Assembly: GCF_910592395.1 (NCBI RefSeq)
Contig: NC_088320.1
Coordinates: forward strand, 5,828,001-5,892,000
Source of the DNA: Lineus longissimus
Lineage: Eukaryota; Nemertea; Pilidiophora; Heteronemertea; Lineidae
DNA: 64,000 nucleotides
Direction of reading: 5' to 3'
Shown: piece by piece, positions 1-11,600 of the stretch
Layout: each line of letters begins with the position of its first letter
Position numbering within the stretch: position 1 is the stretch's first letter
Made by a program: the position numbers and the translations under genes
Notes under the pieces: model-generated
Database searches by the model: none
Told to the model about the DNA's origin: nothing
Seen by the model: the letters and a program-made list of their open reading frames with translations, nothing else

Positions 1-395
1 ATGGCGAAACGGGAGAAGGCAAAATGGGAAGAAGGCGAATTGACACAAAGGTCAATCAAGAAAAGGCAAGATGAGATAAGGCAGGATGAAACCAAGGCAG
101 AATAGGACAAAGGCGAAATAAGAAAAGGCAAACTAGGATGAGGCAAGATGAGAGGAAGGCGAGTTAGGAAGAAGGCCAATTGGAACAAAGGCGAGATAAG
201 ACGATGGCGAAATCGTAGAAGGCGAATTGAGAAAAGGCAAGTTAGGAGAAGGCTAAATGGGAGAAGGCAAAATTGGATAAGGCGAATAAGGTTGAGGCGG
301 AATGGGCAGACACCGCCATCCCAGCCAGAAACCTTCCCGCCAACCTTCCCGCCAACCTTTCCGCCAATCTTCCCGCCAACGTAACCGCTACACGA
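1..395. repeat. Degenerate minisatellite (about 15-bp AAGGC unit) followed by a short CTTCCCGCCAAC array
   Basis: Positions 1 to about 300 consist of a purine-rich unit of about 15 bp built around GAAGGCRAAWTRGGA, repeated with many substitutions. From about 325 to 382 an 11-12 bp unit CTTCCCGCCAAC is repeated four times. The open frames across this block are rich in Arg and Lys because of the repeat, not because of a gene. Confidence 0.8.
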
Positions 396-736
396 CTCGG
401 CCGCATGGCGCACAAGAAAATCAATACTGGTAATATATGCGTAGCTCTGGCAATACATTCCCGCGCTTCGGTTTGATTGGAGGATATTGTGCTGTTGCAT
501 TAATTACACTGCGTGGCCCCGCTTACTGAGTGCGGTGATCGGTAACCAAGCAACGGGATTGATCGTCTGTTCGCGGCTGTTCCGTTTATTGCTGTTGCCG
601 GCCCGTGCTACGCAAAAGAACGATGTCGGATACGGAAAATTTTAAAGGGGCGGACGGAAAATTCCAGAGATGTGGGATGGTTTAAGAGGGGCGGATTTTA
701 GCGTTCGCAATTTTAAGAGTAGCGGGCCGCCTTTTT

Positions 737-762
737 AGCTCACCTCTTAGCAGAGGTGAGCT
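737..762. repeat. Short inverted repeat at the edge of the 300-bp repeat array
   Basis: AGCTCACCTCT (737-747) and its exact reverse complement (752-762) are separated by four bases. The motif GAGGTGAGC recurs near 1825 at the far side of the array, so it probably marks the ends of a dispersed element. Confidence 0.6.
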
Positions 763-787
763 TATCCCATACCGTGGCGTCCGTCGT

Positions 788-825
<38 letters not shown>

Positions 826-1850
826 CGTCGTCCGTTAGCAGGGCACGTTTCGTAACTGTTAAAGCTATTGAGTTGAAACTTGGTACACATGTACCCTTAT
901 GTAATGACACCTGGGAGACCAAGTTTCGGTCCGATTCGTTTCATGGTTTGGCCACCAGGGGGCCAAACGTTAAAAGTGAAAATATGCAATATCTCCCTTA
1001 ATAGTAGTCGGGAAATTTTGAAAAAAATATGGTAGGTACTTCTAGCAAAGGTGCATCATATATCCTCCGGGTTTTTGATTTGACCTCCTTTTCAAGGTCA
1101 CAGAGGTCAAATGGTGTAAATTAGCCGTTAGGATGTAACGATGGCACGTTTCTAAACTGCAATGACTATTGATACCAAATTTGTTACACATTTACCCCTT
1201 AGTCAGGTGATCTCAGGGACCAAAGTTTGGTCCAATATGATTCACCACTTGACCACCAGGGGGCAAAATCCAAAAACCTTAAAAATGTGATTATTCCTTA
1301 ACTTCTTGCCCGATTGCCACCAATTTGATATCATGGGTACATCTAACCACCATACAGTATATGTCACACAGGTTTTTAATTTGACCTTCTTGTCAAGGTC
1401 ACAGAGGTCAAATGGCGTAAATTCGCCGTCAGGCCGTAACTATGGCACGTTTCTTAACTGCAATGACTATTGATCACAAATTAAGTACACATGTACCCCT
1501 TGGTCAGGTGATCTCAGTTTGGTGCGATCTGATTTGCCGTTTGGTCTCCAGGGAGGGGGCCAAATCCTAAATTCTTCAAAATGCCATTATTCCTAGTAAT
1601 GACTTGCCCGATTGGCACCAATTTTATATCATAGGTACATCTAATTCTAACAACCATTCAATGTGTCACCCGGGTCTTCTTTGATTTGACCTACTTTTCA
1701 AGGTCACAGAGGTCGAATGTACTGTAAATTGGCCATTTTGGGGAAATTGTAATTGCTTGGACCTACATCAAACCTAACACTACATGACACAATACCATGC
1801 TCTTTATCCATCTTTCCTCCACATGAGGTGAGCACAATGGCCCTGGCCAT
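763..1850. repeat. Three tandem units of about 302 bp with an adjoining TCG microsatellite
   Basis: A (TCG)n tract at about 780-835 is followed by three similar units. Each has GGCACGTTTC near its start (about 843, 1144 and 1446), then a TACACATGTACCC-like stretch, a CCACCAGGGGGC-like stretch, and TTTTCAAGGTCACAGAGGTC near the end. The period is close to 302 bp. A related single copy lies at 3060-3270. This looks like a dispersed repeat family expanded in tandem. The long arginine frames here come from the TCG tract. Confidence 0.75.
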
Positions 1851-1894
1851 TTTATTTAATGGTGTGGAGAACACTGTATGCCCACTCTTTTCAG

Positions 1895-4800
1895 ATTCGA
1901 ATCAATAGAAGATGTGCATAGAATTTTAAAGAGAAGCTTCATTGAAAAAGTTCTGGACTGGTCCAAGGTAAGAATTTAAAAAATTCGTAATTTTTTCCCT
2001 GAAGGAAAACAACAACCATACTATGAACCACCAAATTGTCGGGACGAGTACATTTTTTGATTCGCAAAAATGTTCTAAAAAAATATTATTATTAATTACT
2101 AAATTCCAAAGGGAATCATCGAAACACTGGTTAGACAGTTTTAGATTGCGTATGAATCATTATCTCAGTCAGTATGTTCAAAGGATACAAAGGCCAGTTT
2201 GAATAGAATCAGTTGGCCGTGATGAGCAATGTTACGATGATACACATTGTTCTCTATCAGTAAACACATGTAAGAAATCATATATAATGAGTACCGTGAT
2301 AAAGGTAGTTGTCAGTCATAAAAAGCAAATACTAGATACTGCAGTGGCAAACACTATTTAGCAGTAAACTAATGAGAAGTGATATCCCAAACAAGTCCAA
2401 TGCCTGAAGTGGTAATTCAAATGTTTGTCTACCTGTTTGAACCAAGTGGCAACATTGCTCACTCAAGGTGGGTGTGGCTCTCCGAAGAAATCAACAGAGC
2501 CACCGAGGCGCAAGTATCACCAACAACTAATTAGTCAAGTGTGAAAAAAACAAGGTAAAGGAATGACGTTTGGCATGTCAACTGAAAATTGTTTGCCGTG
2601 TGTAAGGATCAATGGCTTGATTTGATAATCATTCCTGAACAGACTTTGCCCTTTTGAGGCGTTGCATGATCCGTATGACCTATCCGTATCAATTTACGTA
2701 CAAGCGCTTCAGCAATTCCAGTACGTCATACAAGAGTGTGTTTTTTTCCTCGATTTTCCATAACTCACTATGATGCCCCAAGTTTTACTTCCCTACGTGA
2801 TTTCCACGGACATTTTTCTTGTTCATACCAACGGTAACATAGAAATTGATTGGCCATACTCAACTGCATATCAGTAGCCACGAGGACACAAACAAACAAA
2901 TAAAATAAACAATTAATAATAAATGACAAATAACAATAACAAATAAAATAAGTTGCAATTCTAATTTATTTGCATAGCAGTAACATGACATCAGCATTCA
3001 GTCATTAAGTGCTTTGAAAAGAATCCTTTTTTTACCCTTTACCTGTTTCTCTTTTTGGTTCACCGTAGGGGAGTCTATACAACACCGCAGTGTCCGTCGT
3101 CGTCGTCTGTCGTATCCTATTTCTAAAACAGTGGCACGTTTCTTAATCGCTAGGGCTATGGACTCAAAACTTTGTTTGCATGACCCCCTAGGTCTGATGA
3201 CCTTTGACACTGAATTTCGGTCCGGTCTGATTCTTGACTTGGCCACTAGGGGGCCAAAACTGAATACATAAATAGTGTGATATTTTCTCCATGCAACAAG
3301 CACCAACTTTTTTCGGAGCGGTTAATATTAATTGAATTTTGATACTCTTTTAAAAATATGAGACTACGCAGTTACGATTATCTTACCCAAGCACAGTAGT
3401 TTTTCCTACATCATGAATGCTTCATAGAGATAGCTGTATTTCTATCAGTCATTATTTGTAAGTCCCATTACAAAATCTGACACAACTTTAAACAAAAACA
3501 TGGAACACACAAGGTTAAACAAGCTCAACTTTTTAACAGTGAAATCTTTATATTCTACCTAAAGTCTAGTCAAGTGTTGGTACGTTCAAATAGCCAGGCA
3601 GTCAGCGACAATGCGGCAAACACACTCATACCGCCAGGGGTCACTGCCATCCCCGCATCTACACTCCACGCATAGGTGGAATTGATATGAACTGTACAGT
3701 CCTTGGAAACAACTCCACTTGGATTCATTGCCCAGCACCGAACCGTTCCCGACTGCTCCACCTCCGCGTGACACCAGCGCGACACAAATGAATTATACGT
3801 CTCCTCTTCAAAATACCACGGAGTAAGATCCTTCGGCATCGGATTTCCAGATATTGGCTCGCACCAGACTTTTGGTGCGGGGACACCAGTTGCTTTACAC
3901 TTGATTTCTACTCTGTTGTCCTGACTTGGGTCAGCTACGATTGTGTCATCGTCTGGGCAGCAACTGCTAAGAACAGGGGGCTCACATTCAGATGTCAGGT
4001 TGCTTTGAATGGTTTCAATGTCTGTGATGTATTTGTCTGCAAAGATATGAGAAGTGCCAATCGGTGCTCACAGGCAACCACATATTAGGGTAACATTGCC
4101 CATCTTTTTGGCTGTTTTAGTCTTACCATTAAAAATATCTGCAGTACTAGGCAAGCCAAAGCGGAATTTATTCAAGACTTTAGAATTACCATTCAAGAAG
4201 TTAAATATAAGTTCAAGAAGGAAATATATGTTCAAGACTAAAATATGTTCAACCTTGAATCAAATGTTTTCAACCTTGAATAAAATATGTTCAACCTTGA
4301 ATAAAATATGTTCAACCTTGAATAAAATATGTCCAACCTTGAACAAAATATATTCAACCTTGAACAAAATATATTCAAGACTCACGTGACCATATTCAAG
4401 ACGCACGTGACCACAAAATTGATGACGTAGAGCGTAGAATCTGTGGTACTTCCGATGCGTTCTGTTTCACGACAGGCATTGCGCATTTTGAACCTATAAT
4501 TTGCCTGATATGTCTGTGAAACATGTATCGACTCTGACATTCACTCGGCATCCATGTCATGATGTGTAGGATTACAGTACATGTCAGGTGTAGGCGGCTA
4601 GGTACGTGTACAACCATGTGTCAAAACCTCGTGCGAACAATTCGAGCTCGGAAACGCAACACAAGCACCATGGGTTCGGGAAAGTCCGGACGCGGGTTCG
4701 GGAAAGTCCGTAAAGCATCAAAACATGAGCAACTACGTCATCAATTTTGGTGGTCACGTGCGTCTTGAATATGGTCACGTGAGTCTTGAATATATTTTGT

Positions 4801-7800
4801 TCAAGGTTGAATATATTTTGTTCAAGGTTGACAATATTTGATTCAAGGTTGACAATATTTGATTCAAGGTTGACAATATTTGATTCAAGGTTGACAATAT
4901 TTGATTCAAGGTTGACAATATTTGATTCAGGATTGAACATATTTTGGTCTTGAACATATATTTAACTTCTTGAATAGTAATTCCACGGTCTTGAATAAAT
5001 TCCGCTTTGGCTTGCCATAACTAAGATATCATAGAATCTTATGGGAACGCCCTGAGCGCAATTTTAAAAAAAGAAACAAGTACTTACTCCTCAAAGGTGT
5101 AGGGCCGGCACACTGGAAATTCTCCACAATCAGTTGGTATCCTGTATTGTTGAAATCCTGTGCAAGCTCTGTCATGTTGCATCCACATTCGAATTGATTA
5201 CGTCCAAGATTGACAGTAAGCAGGGGCTCTGTGTGCCATGCGTTTCCAAAGTCCTCAATAGCAACTACTACGAGAAAATTATACGATAGATCGAGCGTGG
5301 TCAGTTGATCTAAACCTTGGAACGTCCCGGGGTTGATTTTCCGTAGCCAATTCTTGCGTAAGTTGAGTGTTTTCAGCTTCGATTGGAATCTGAATGCACC
5401 ATCGGCGATTTGACTTATCCTGTTTTGAGATAGGACAAGAGTTTCAAGATTTGTGAATGATTTGAAATGGTCCGGGTTGTCGATTGGCTTGGCGTAGAGG
5501 TCGAACAAACTATTCAATTTGGTGAGGATAAGTATTTTCAAAGATTCACCTTGAAACCAGCGATTCAGGTTTGCCCATGGCATCCGCGCCTCCTGACATT
5601 CGAAATATTCCAGTTTGTATTGCTTCAAACCTTTGAGAAGAGGGTCAACTGATTCCATGGCGTTGAATGTGTTGTCCAGTTTTATCCATTTTAAATTCAT
5701 GTTGTCGAAGAGACCGTCTACGTTATATTCGGTGCTTGTCCCGAGATCAAGCAAGAGTTCCTCTAGTTTCGTAACACCCTGAAGAGCGTCTGAAGCACAT
5801 CCGAATGTCTTGGTCAACGAAACGTCAAGTTTCTTCAGGTTTGGGAACATTTCAAACGTACGTGAACGTAACGCCGGCATGTCGACATCCGTGAGATAAA
5901 AATGTTCTACCCTCAATCTCTCTGTCAATGGCATATCCCTCAATTGTTTAAGGACGTCATAGACTTGGATACCGATTTTTACGCACTTTAAGTTTGTGAT
6001 GTCATCATTGACATAGTAGCAATAAAATGGCAGGTTTTTGTTGACGTCGTCTGTCCGAATTTGAGACACTGACAGAATGATCAAAACGACTCTTACCACA
6101 TTCTTCATTTTGGGGTCGATGTGCGTCTAGTAATAGTTTACCCTAAGTCATCTTTGCTTCACCAAGTCTACAAAATTCTAAAAAAAGTGAAATTCTCCGA
6201 TTCACCTTAAATCCAGTGAATGATCGCTGTCACAATAAATGATGTATTTCACAAACTTGAAAGTTTTCCTTGCTGCTTTGTACAAATCAATTTGAATTGC
6301 TGAATGTTGTACAAACGATATTGTCCTCTAATCCTCATGAACAAGAAACTGATAGTTGTTAGTCTTGCACGTCATACATATTTGTTTACTTCCGTCGAGT
6401 CTTGTGAAACCTCATTCCCAGGGGACGTGAATTCACTATTTAGAACACGATAAATCCAACCGCTTAAAAATGTCAGACAAATCTGGCCGCCCCAAACCAG
6501 AAATTGACACGTATTCAGTAAGATAATGATGTGACGGACTATGTGACAATCTTTAACGCTCGTCTGGCTCCTTAGAAGTTGGTAAGCTGCTTGTCTCATT
6601 GATTGTCATCTCGCAAATTGGGCGTGGTTTTCCTTGAATGACCCCTTGGTGCTGAGGTATAAAGCTTGAGGTGGCTGCTTGATCGTACGTGAAGAAGCCG
6701 TAAAGGGAGGAAGTGGGCCATACCGATAAGAAATCCTGATTACATAGGTCAAAATAAGTGGAGATTTCCAGTTCTGTTCTTTACTTTTGGGAATTTAAGC
6801 ATGAGGGAAACCTCTTTAACAAACAATTAAATTGTTATTGCCTTGATAAAATTAAGACTGCAATTACGGGCTTCTCAATCAGTAAATTATAAGATGTTAA
6901 CTAATATGATAACACCGTCCCCATGACGTTGTTTTTGCCTCGTTGAGTAAAACTGGTGATCGACTTCATGGAATCTGACATGTTCCGTGAGAAATCAATC
7001 GGGCATTGTAAAAGAAAATTGCAAAAACAATTATTGCGTTGTTTGTCACTATTTTGCGACTTCTTCTTGGGATTAACTCAACGATGCATGAAACAATTTA
7101 TTCCATTATACCATATGATGAAGCCATATTTGTTACCGTTGTTGAAAAGTCACGCCAAATTTAACACCATTGATTTGTCGTCCTCAGAAGTTTTCATGTC
7201 CTTGTTCTTCTCCATGGTGATGGTTTGTGTATTTGTTTCAGGTGAGTTTCATGTTAAGTTGGACAAAAAGGGCTTTTGAATGTACTGTACTAAAGTGTAC
7301 ATGAGTCTGGTTTTATAGAGCTAAAAAATTAAAGGCCAGGACGGCTGTGCCAAATTCTACCTGTACATGAAGTATTTCACTATTTGGACCCATATTGCAC
7401 TCCAGTGCATCATGATGTATGAAACAACAGGCTATGTGGTCTAGTGATGTCATCATGCAGTACAAATGCACCAATCAATGCACAAAAGTGATACCTTAGG
7501 GACCCACTTGAGGTATCAATCTATCTCTGATCTTGCCTATTACAGAAAATATCCCAAAGACGTTAATGTATGTACTTTAAAGGCAAAAATAATTAAAATC
7601 TCATTTAAACAACACACATGTACTAATCATTTTCAGGTATTGTCCTTGAGAAAAAGTAGATAATCCCAGTGTAATTTGTGTGTTCTGTATTTCCATTTTT
7701 GGATATCATTTCAGGAACGTATTCACAAATTAGATGAACTTTTCACACATCCTGACTACCTGTTCCTGTGGGGCCACCCGGCCTCTCTCAACTTAAATGA

Positions 7801-8287
7801 CATCACGAATACGGACCACAATTCCAAAGACCTCCTACAAAAAATTCTCAACATTATAAACGAGATGGAAAGCCAAGATTTTAATCAGGCGCCGATCGTT
7901 CAGCAGTTACGCAATATAGCGAAAGAGGAAAATATCAAGTTTCCTACCCTCATGAAGATAATGCGTTTATGCATCAGTGGACTGAAGGTATTGTCCAGAC
8001 TGAAATTATCATTGTTTTGATTAACACTTTCACTTTTGGAAGGCCTACTTGTCAGTCTTGTTTTTTCTCCCTTCTGTTGATGTCCAAAGACAAACCTGTA
8101 AGCCTGATTGTATGCCACCGGTGGACAAACTGCTAAGACAGATATCTATTTCTTGCTATACCGTTCTTAACGAAAACTACATATTTCTTTCCAGGAGGGT
8201 CCAGGTGTTGGAGAGATGATGGAAGTGCTAGGAAAAGATGTTGTATTAGAAAGACTCCAGTATTCAATTGGTTTGTTGTCCAGATGA
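1895..8287 (+). CDS. EARS2: Mitochondrial glutamyl-tRNA synthetase, C-terminal exons only
   Basis: Exons: 1895-1967 (preceded by TTTTCAG, followed by GTAAGA), 7715-7987 (TTTCAG / GTATTG) and 8195-8287 (TTCCAG, stop TGA). The last two encode about 121 residues matching the anticodon-binding C-terminus of EARS2: a segment with KLDELF and YLFLWG, then KFPTLMKIMRLCISGLK, then EGPGVGEMMEVLGKD. The family has the same order, with SGxxxGPxVxEMMxxLG near the end. Exon 1895-1967 ends with FIEKVLDWSK, which fits the family stretch just before that segment, and its phase 0 end matches the phase 0 start of 7715. The enzyme charges mitochondrial tRNA(Glu) with glutamate. The catalytic half must lie upstream of this window. 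The 5.7-kb intron 1968-7714 contains an opposite-strand LRR-Ig gene. The two downstream exons are secure; the 1895 exon is likely. Confidence 0.8.
1968..3569 (+). other. EARS2 intron, first part; no gene seen apart from repeats
   Basis: AT-rich sequence with no reading frame I would defend. It holds one diverged copy of the 300-bp repeat with a short TCG tract at 3060-3270. AT-rich runs of AATAA-like sequence lie around 2890-2960. Confidence 0.5.
3060..3270. repeat. Dispersed single copy of the 300-bp repeat
   Basis: A TCG tract at about 3095-3110 is followed by GGCACGTTTCTTAA at about 3133 and CCACTAGGGGGCC at about 3243. These blocks occur in the same order as in the array at 763-1850. Confidence 0.7.
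3570..6108 (-). CDS. Secreted or GPI-anchored leucine-rich-repeat and immunoglobulin-domain protein
   Basis: Two exons: 5088-6108 (340 codons plus one base, donor GTAAGTA) and 3570-4036 (acceptor TTTGCAG, phase 1), giving 495 residues. Residues 1-20 form a signal peptide (MKNVVRVVLIILSV). Leucine-rich repeats run from about 60 to 290; the clearest are LETLVLSQNRISQIADGAF, LKTLNLRKNWLRKI and LTTLDLSYNFL. A C-terminal LRR cap follows (NQFECGCNMTEL to ENFQCAG). The second exon encodes one I-set-like Ig domain (VEIKCKATGVPAPKVWC to GTVRCWAMNPSG) and ends with a hydrophobic stretch (GGMSVFAALSLTAWLF) plus five polar residues, suggesting a GPI signal or short membrane anchor. LRR-Ig proteins act in adhesion, neural wiring or immunity; which applies here is unknown. 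The gene lies antisense inside an EARS2 intron, and its single intron carries a foldback element. Confidence 0.85.
4150..5016. mobile_element. Foldback (long inverted repeat) non-autonomous DNA element in the LRR-Ig intron
   Basis: The ends GGCAAGCCAAAGCGGAATTT (4150 on) and its reverse complement (ending 5016) begin two arms of about 280 bp (4150-4430 and 4733-5016) around a loop of about 300 bp. Each arm carries direct subrepeats of about 21 bp, TTCAACCTTGAATAAAATATG on the left and the inverse on the right. Near the loop each arm has paired CACGTG motifs. No transposase frame is present. I could not define a target-site duplication. Confidence 0.8.
6109..7714 (+). other. EARS2 intron, last part, including the LRR-Ig upstream region
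   Basis: This stretch lies between the LRR-Ig start codon (- strand) and the next EARS2 exon. It should contain the LRR-Ig promoter, but I see no clear TATA box on the minus strand. A 107-codon plus-strand frame (6956-7279) has a hydrophobic end and a donor-like CAG|GTGAGT at about 7241, but it matches nothing I know and does not resemble EARS2. I do not call it a gene. Confidence 0.4.
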
Positions 8288-8500
8288 TGTTGCATGTAGA
8301 TCCTATAATGTTTGATAAAAGGTCTCATCGAAACTGGGTCATATGCCCAGACCTGCGTAATGTATCCATCAGTGTATAATGGTTGTATTGTAACAAAGGA
8401 ATGAACCGTTGCTAGCAATGGCCATCTTGTTTGCCCTTTGAAGACTGAGGTGATTGTCACTGGTATAAAAAATAAGATTCTTGAAATTTATAAATATGCT

Positions 8501-8515
8501 TTTATTCACAATAAA
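8501..8515. terminator. Paired convergent poly(A) signals
   Basis: AATAAA on the plus strand (8510-8515) lies 223 bp after the EARS2 stop. AATAAA on the minus strand (plus-strand TTTATT, 8501-8506) lies about 140 bp after the stop of the EB/SEA/EGF gene. The two hexamers are separated by only 3 bp, so the two 3' UTRs probably overlap or abut. Confidence 0.6.
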
Positions 8516-8647
8516 TATGTACAGAGAGAGCATTTCTTCGTAGCATTGTGATATCGACTTGTATCATTTGCTGTATTTGCTTAGGGTAATATATCGGTAC
8601 ACTTCTTATTTTTCCTCCAAGTCGACCATCTTCTGTAAGATGTCTGA

Positions 8648-11600
8648 CTATTGTAGATCTTCTTCTGTGCATGGATTGTCATCTGCAAATTTTTCATTTT
8701 CAACATTTTCAACTTGTTCTTGAGGAGGCTCACCGAATATGTTGTCCTTTACCACAAGACCATCTGTAATGGAGAGAACATTTTTGACATGTTGCTAAGA
8801 ATATATGACATTTTGTGTGATTGCTGTTGGTGTTAGTATATTGTTTGGCGAGTGGAATGTGCAGTACCCCATCCCAGTATGTGGAGGACTTAAAGGGAAA
8901 ACTTGGGCGTACGATTTACCTGGTCAGGAGTGAAATACCCCTGCCTGCCATGTAAAAGACTGATGCCGATCTCAAATAAATTTTTGGGCCAGTATTGCAA
9001 GGTAGTTTCGGTGGCTTGGCCAGTGTTGTGGAACAAGCTAACATCCTGTCCTGTCCTTCTTGATATTGCGCTATATAAATAACATATAAATACATAACTT
9101 GATTTTTCGCCACGATTTTTGTTTTAACTCTCCATCTACATGCGAAGATTGCATGCAACTTTCAAATCGCAGATTATTTTTACCTGAGGCCCGTTCTTTT
9201 TCACTGCTTGTGGTCAAAACACTTTCAGGTCGTCCCTTTTCTGCAGAGCTCAGTTGACGACTGTATCGGTCGGGTGTGGGGGTCACTGCACGCTTTGGCC
9301 TGAAAAAATGTAAAATATGCTTATTTGCAGTATAATAATGCTACCTGAAAATATGAAACCTGATGAAAACTATATACCAAAAAAATACACTGCATTTACT
9401 TTTTCCTCTGCGTTTGGAAACAAAATTAAGTTCGTGTTGAAGTGAGATTCATTTGAACTTGATTTCAGTTGATGGACTTACGTCAATATTTTTATCTTGA
9501 TGAAGTGGCCAGCAATCAGTCCTATTCCTACTAATGCCACAGCTGACATTACTCCTACAACAACTGTAAAACAAGAGTATAACATGTCATCATCTAATCT
9601 CTTCTTCGAAGAGCCCATACCGGAGCATGTAGTCTTAACATGTGATGTAGTTATGTATCACACTGGATAATCGATTCCCCAGCTTGTCAAGAACAATATC
9701 TAGATATTGAGTAGTCATTAGGCAGGCCCTCCCAATTGCTGAGCTTTGGGCCCAGACGGGGACTGGAAAAACTTCTGCATCACAAAAGACAGCCAAAATG
9801 TGCACTTTTTGGTAAATTTACCAAAATAACACCTGTCTGTCGTATCCCAAGTGATTGTCCTCGATGTGGGCAGATGCCACTACCTGCCTACCACATGTTA
9901 CCATGTGGTAGGCAGTGTGTTGGCAGTTGAGTTATCATCCTCGAAAATCCAGTCAGTTGTATCCTTCTCCCCTCGCACACGTTTGGCTGAGTTCGGTCGT
10001 TATTGCCGAGTAATGGTCTGAGGTAGAGGATCGCGAGTTATGGATATTGATTATCATCATTAACAATTAACTTACTTCGAAGATCGACCTCGCAGTTGGA
10101 TCCAGCATGCCAGAAGTCGCATCTGAAAAAAAATTGGTCGCATAAAACTCTCTCATATGCCTGATGGAAAATTTTAGCCACCCTTTTGGTGACATTTTTT
10201 TTCTGTACTTCCAAATTCTTAGTCTTTATGCGTGTTTTACTGTTTCAATTGTTAGGTTAATTTAGGGACTAGACATTACTTTGATATTTAAGTTAGTTCG
10301 AATAGAAATGTCTTTGAGCTTACCTGTCAATTGTCGTTTCCGTCTTAATTTCTAAACAAGAAAAAAAAGAACGGAATGAAATGATAACTTGACAATAAAA
10401 AGCCAGTTTAGAAACGTCGACGTCCTTTTGGAAGTTATTTTGAAGTGTATTGTAAAGGTGGTGAACAGTGTTGGACTTTAAATCACGGAGAGGTTTCACC
10501 GTAGGTCCTTCATCACGCCCGAAAGGTTGGTTGAAAATGTACAATGTAAGATCTCTTGTAATTTTGAATTTACCGCAGTCGGCATAAGTTGCTCTACATC
10601 CGTAAATATCTGCTTTGTGACTTGAGTTAAAATTGTGTTGAAAATTGCCATTTCTAAAAGTATTCGAAAAGAATAATGTGCGCAAAATCCGATCGACGCG
10701 AAACATCTCACTTTAATTTCAGTCCTGCTTGTAAATTTGTACGGTAATCTTACCATTACAGTACCTCCCAGGAAATTGGGAGTTTATGTCGTCATATCCG
10801 GTCTCGCATTCGCACGTGAAACTTCCTTCAGTGTTGATACATATTGCAAAGGCTGAACAGTCGTGTTGGGATTGGTCAGAGCATTCGTTGATGTCTAAAG
10901 TGTAAAAGATGCACATTTGGAAAAGCCATACGGACTAAGGTTCACTACTAAAGTATTCGCAGATACATGAGGAAATCCATACAGCATATACTTCTGATCT
11001 ACATGTATTTGGATATCAAATTCATAGAAAGGAAATAATACCACTTGTAATCAATGTAAATAAACGATTTCGGCATTTAAAGGGAAACTTTAGACATGAT
11101 TGACAGGAGCTGAGAAGGCCAGATTAACATTCTCAAACGCGCTAATAGTGATACATGTACATCGAAACTATACTCTTTGCTGAATCAAACACTACTGGGC
11201 ACCCAAATTGCAGTTTTCTTAGGCCTACTTGTCACATGAGGACTAAAGATTTGACCCCTACCACTGCTTATAGTCAGTCGCCCACAAACAATAGAGAGCT
11301 TTGCAGGTTTCTTCTTGTTTCTTAAGGACGCTACATGTACTCTTCAGTGTCTCTGGTGATACCTTATAACCCAATTGCTAACTGAGCAGTCTGACCACGA
11401 CTAGTGCCCGGATGTCCGCCCATCCTGTTCTGATTGGCTCGGTTGGTCCAATCAACTAATGGCCCATTGTCTACTGGGTGTACCAAGAAAGTACATGTAA
11501 ATCTTGTATGAGGTGAATCCGACCTTATTGACGGATGCACCAAAAAGAGGGAGTTATCAGCAACGTCAATAAATCTGTCATCAAAGAAAAGTGTCTTACG

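Noticed and set aside
740-1001. Arginine-rich open frames on both strands
   Set aside because: They are translations of the TCG microsatellite and repeat array, with no other coding sign.
4054-4957. Leucine/asparagine-rich repetitive frames on both strands
   Set aside because: They are translations of the about 21-bp subrepeats of the foldback element.
6956-7279. 107-codon plus-strand frame with hydrophobic end inside the EARS2 intron
   Set aside because: No similarity to EARS2 or another family, and no convincing acceptor; kept only as a note.
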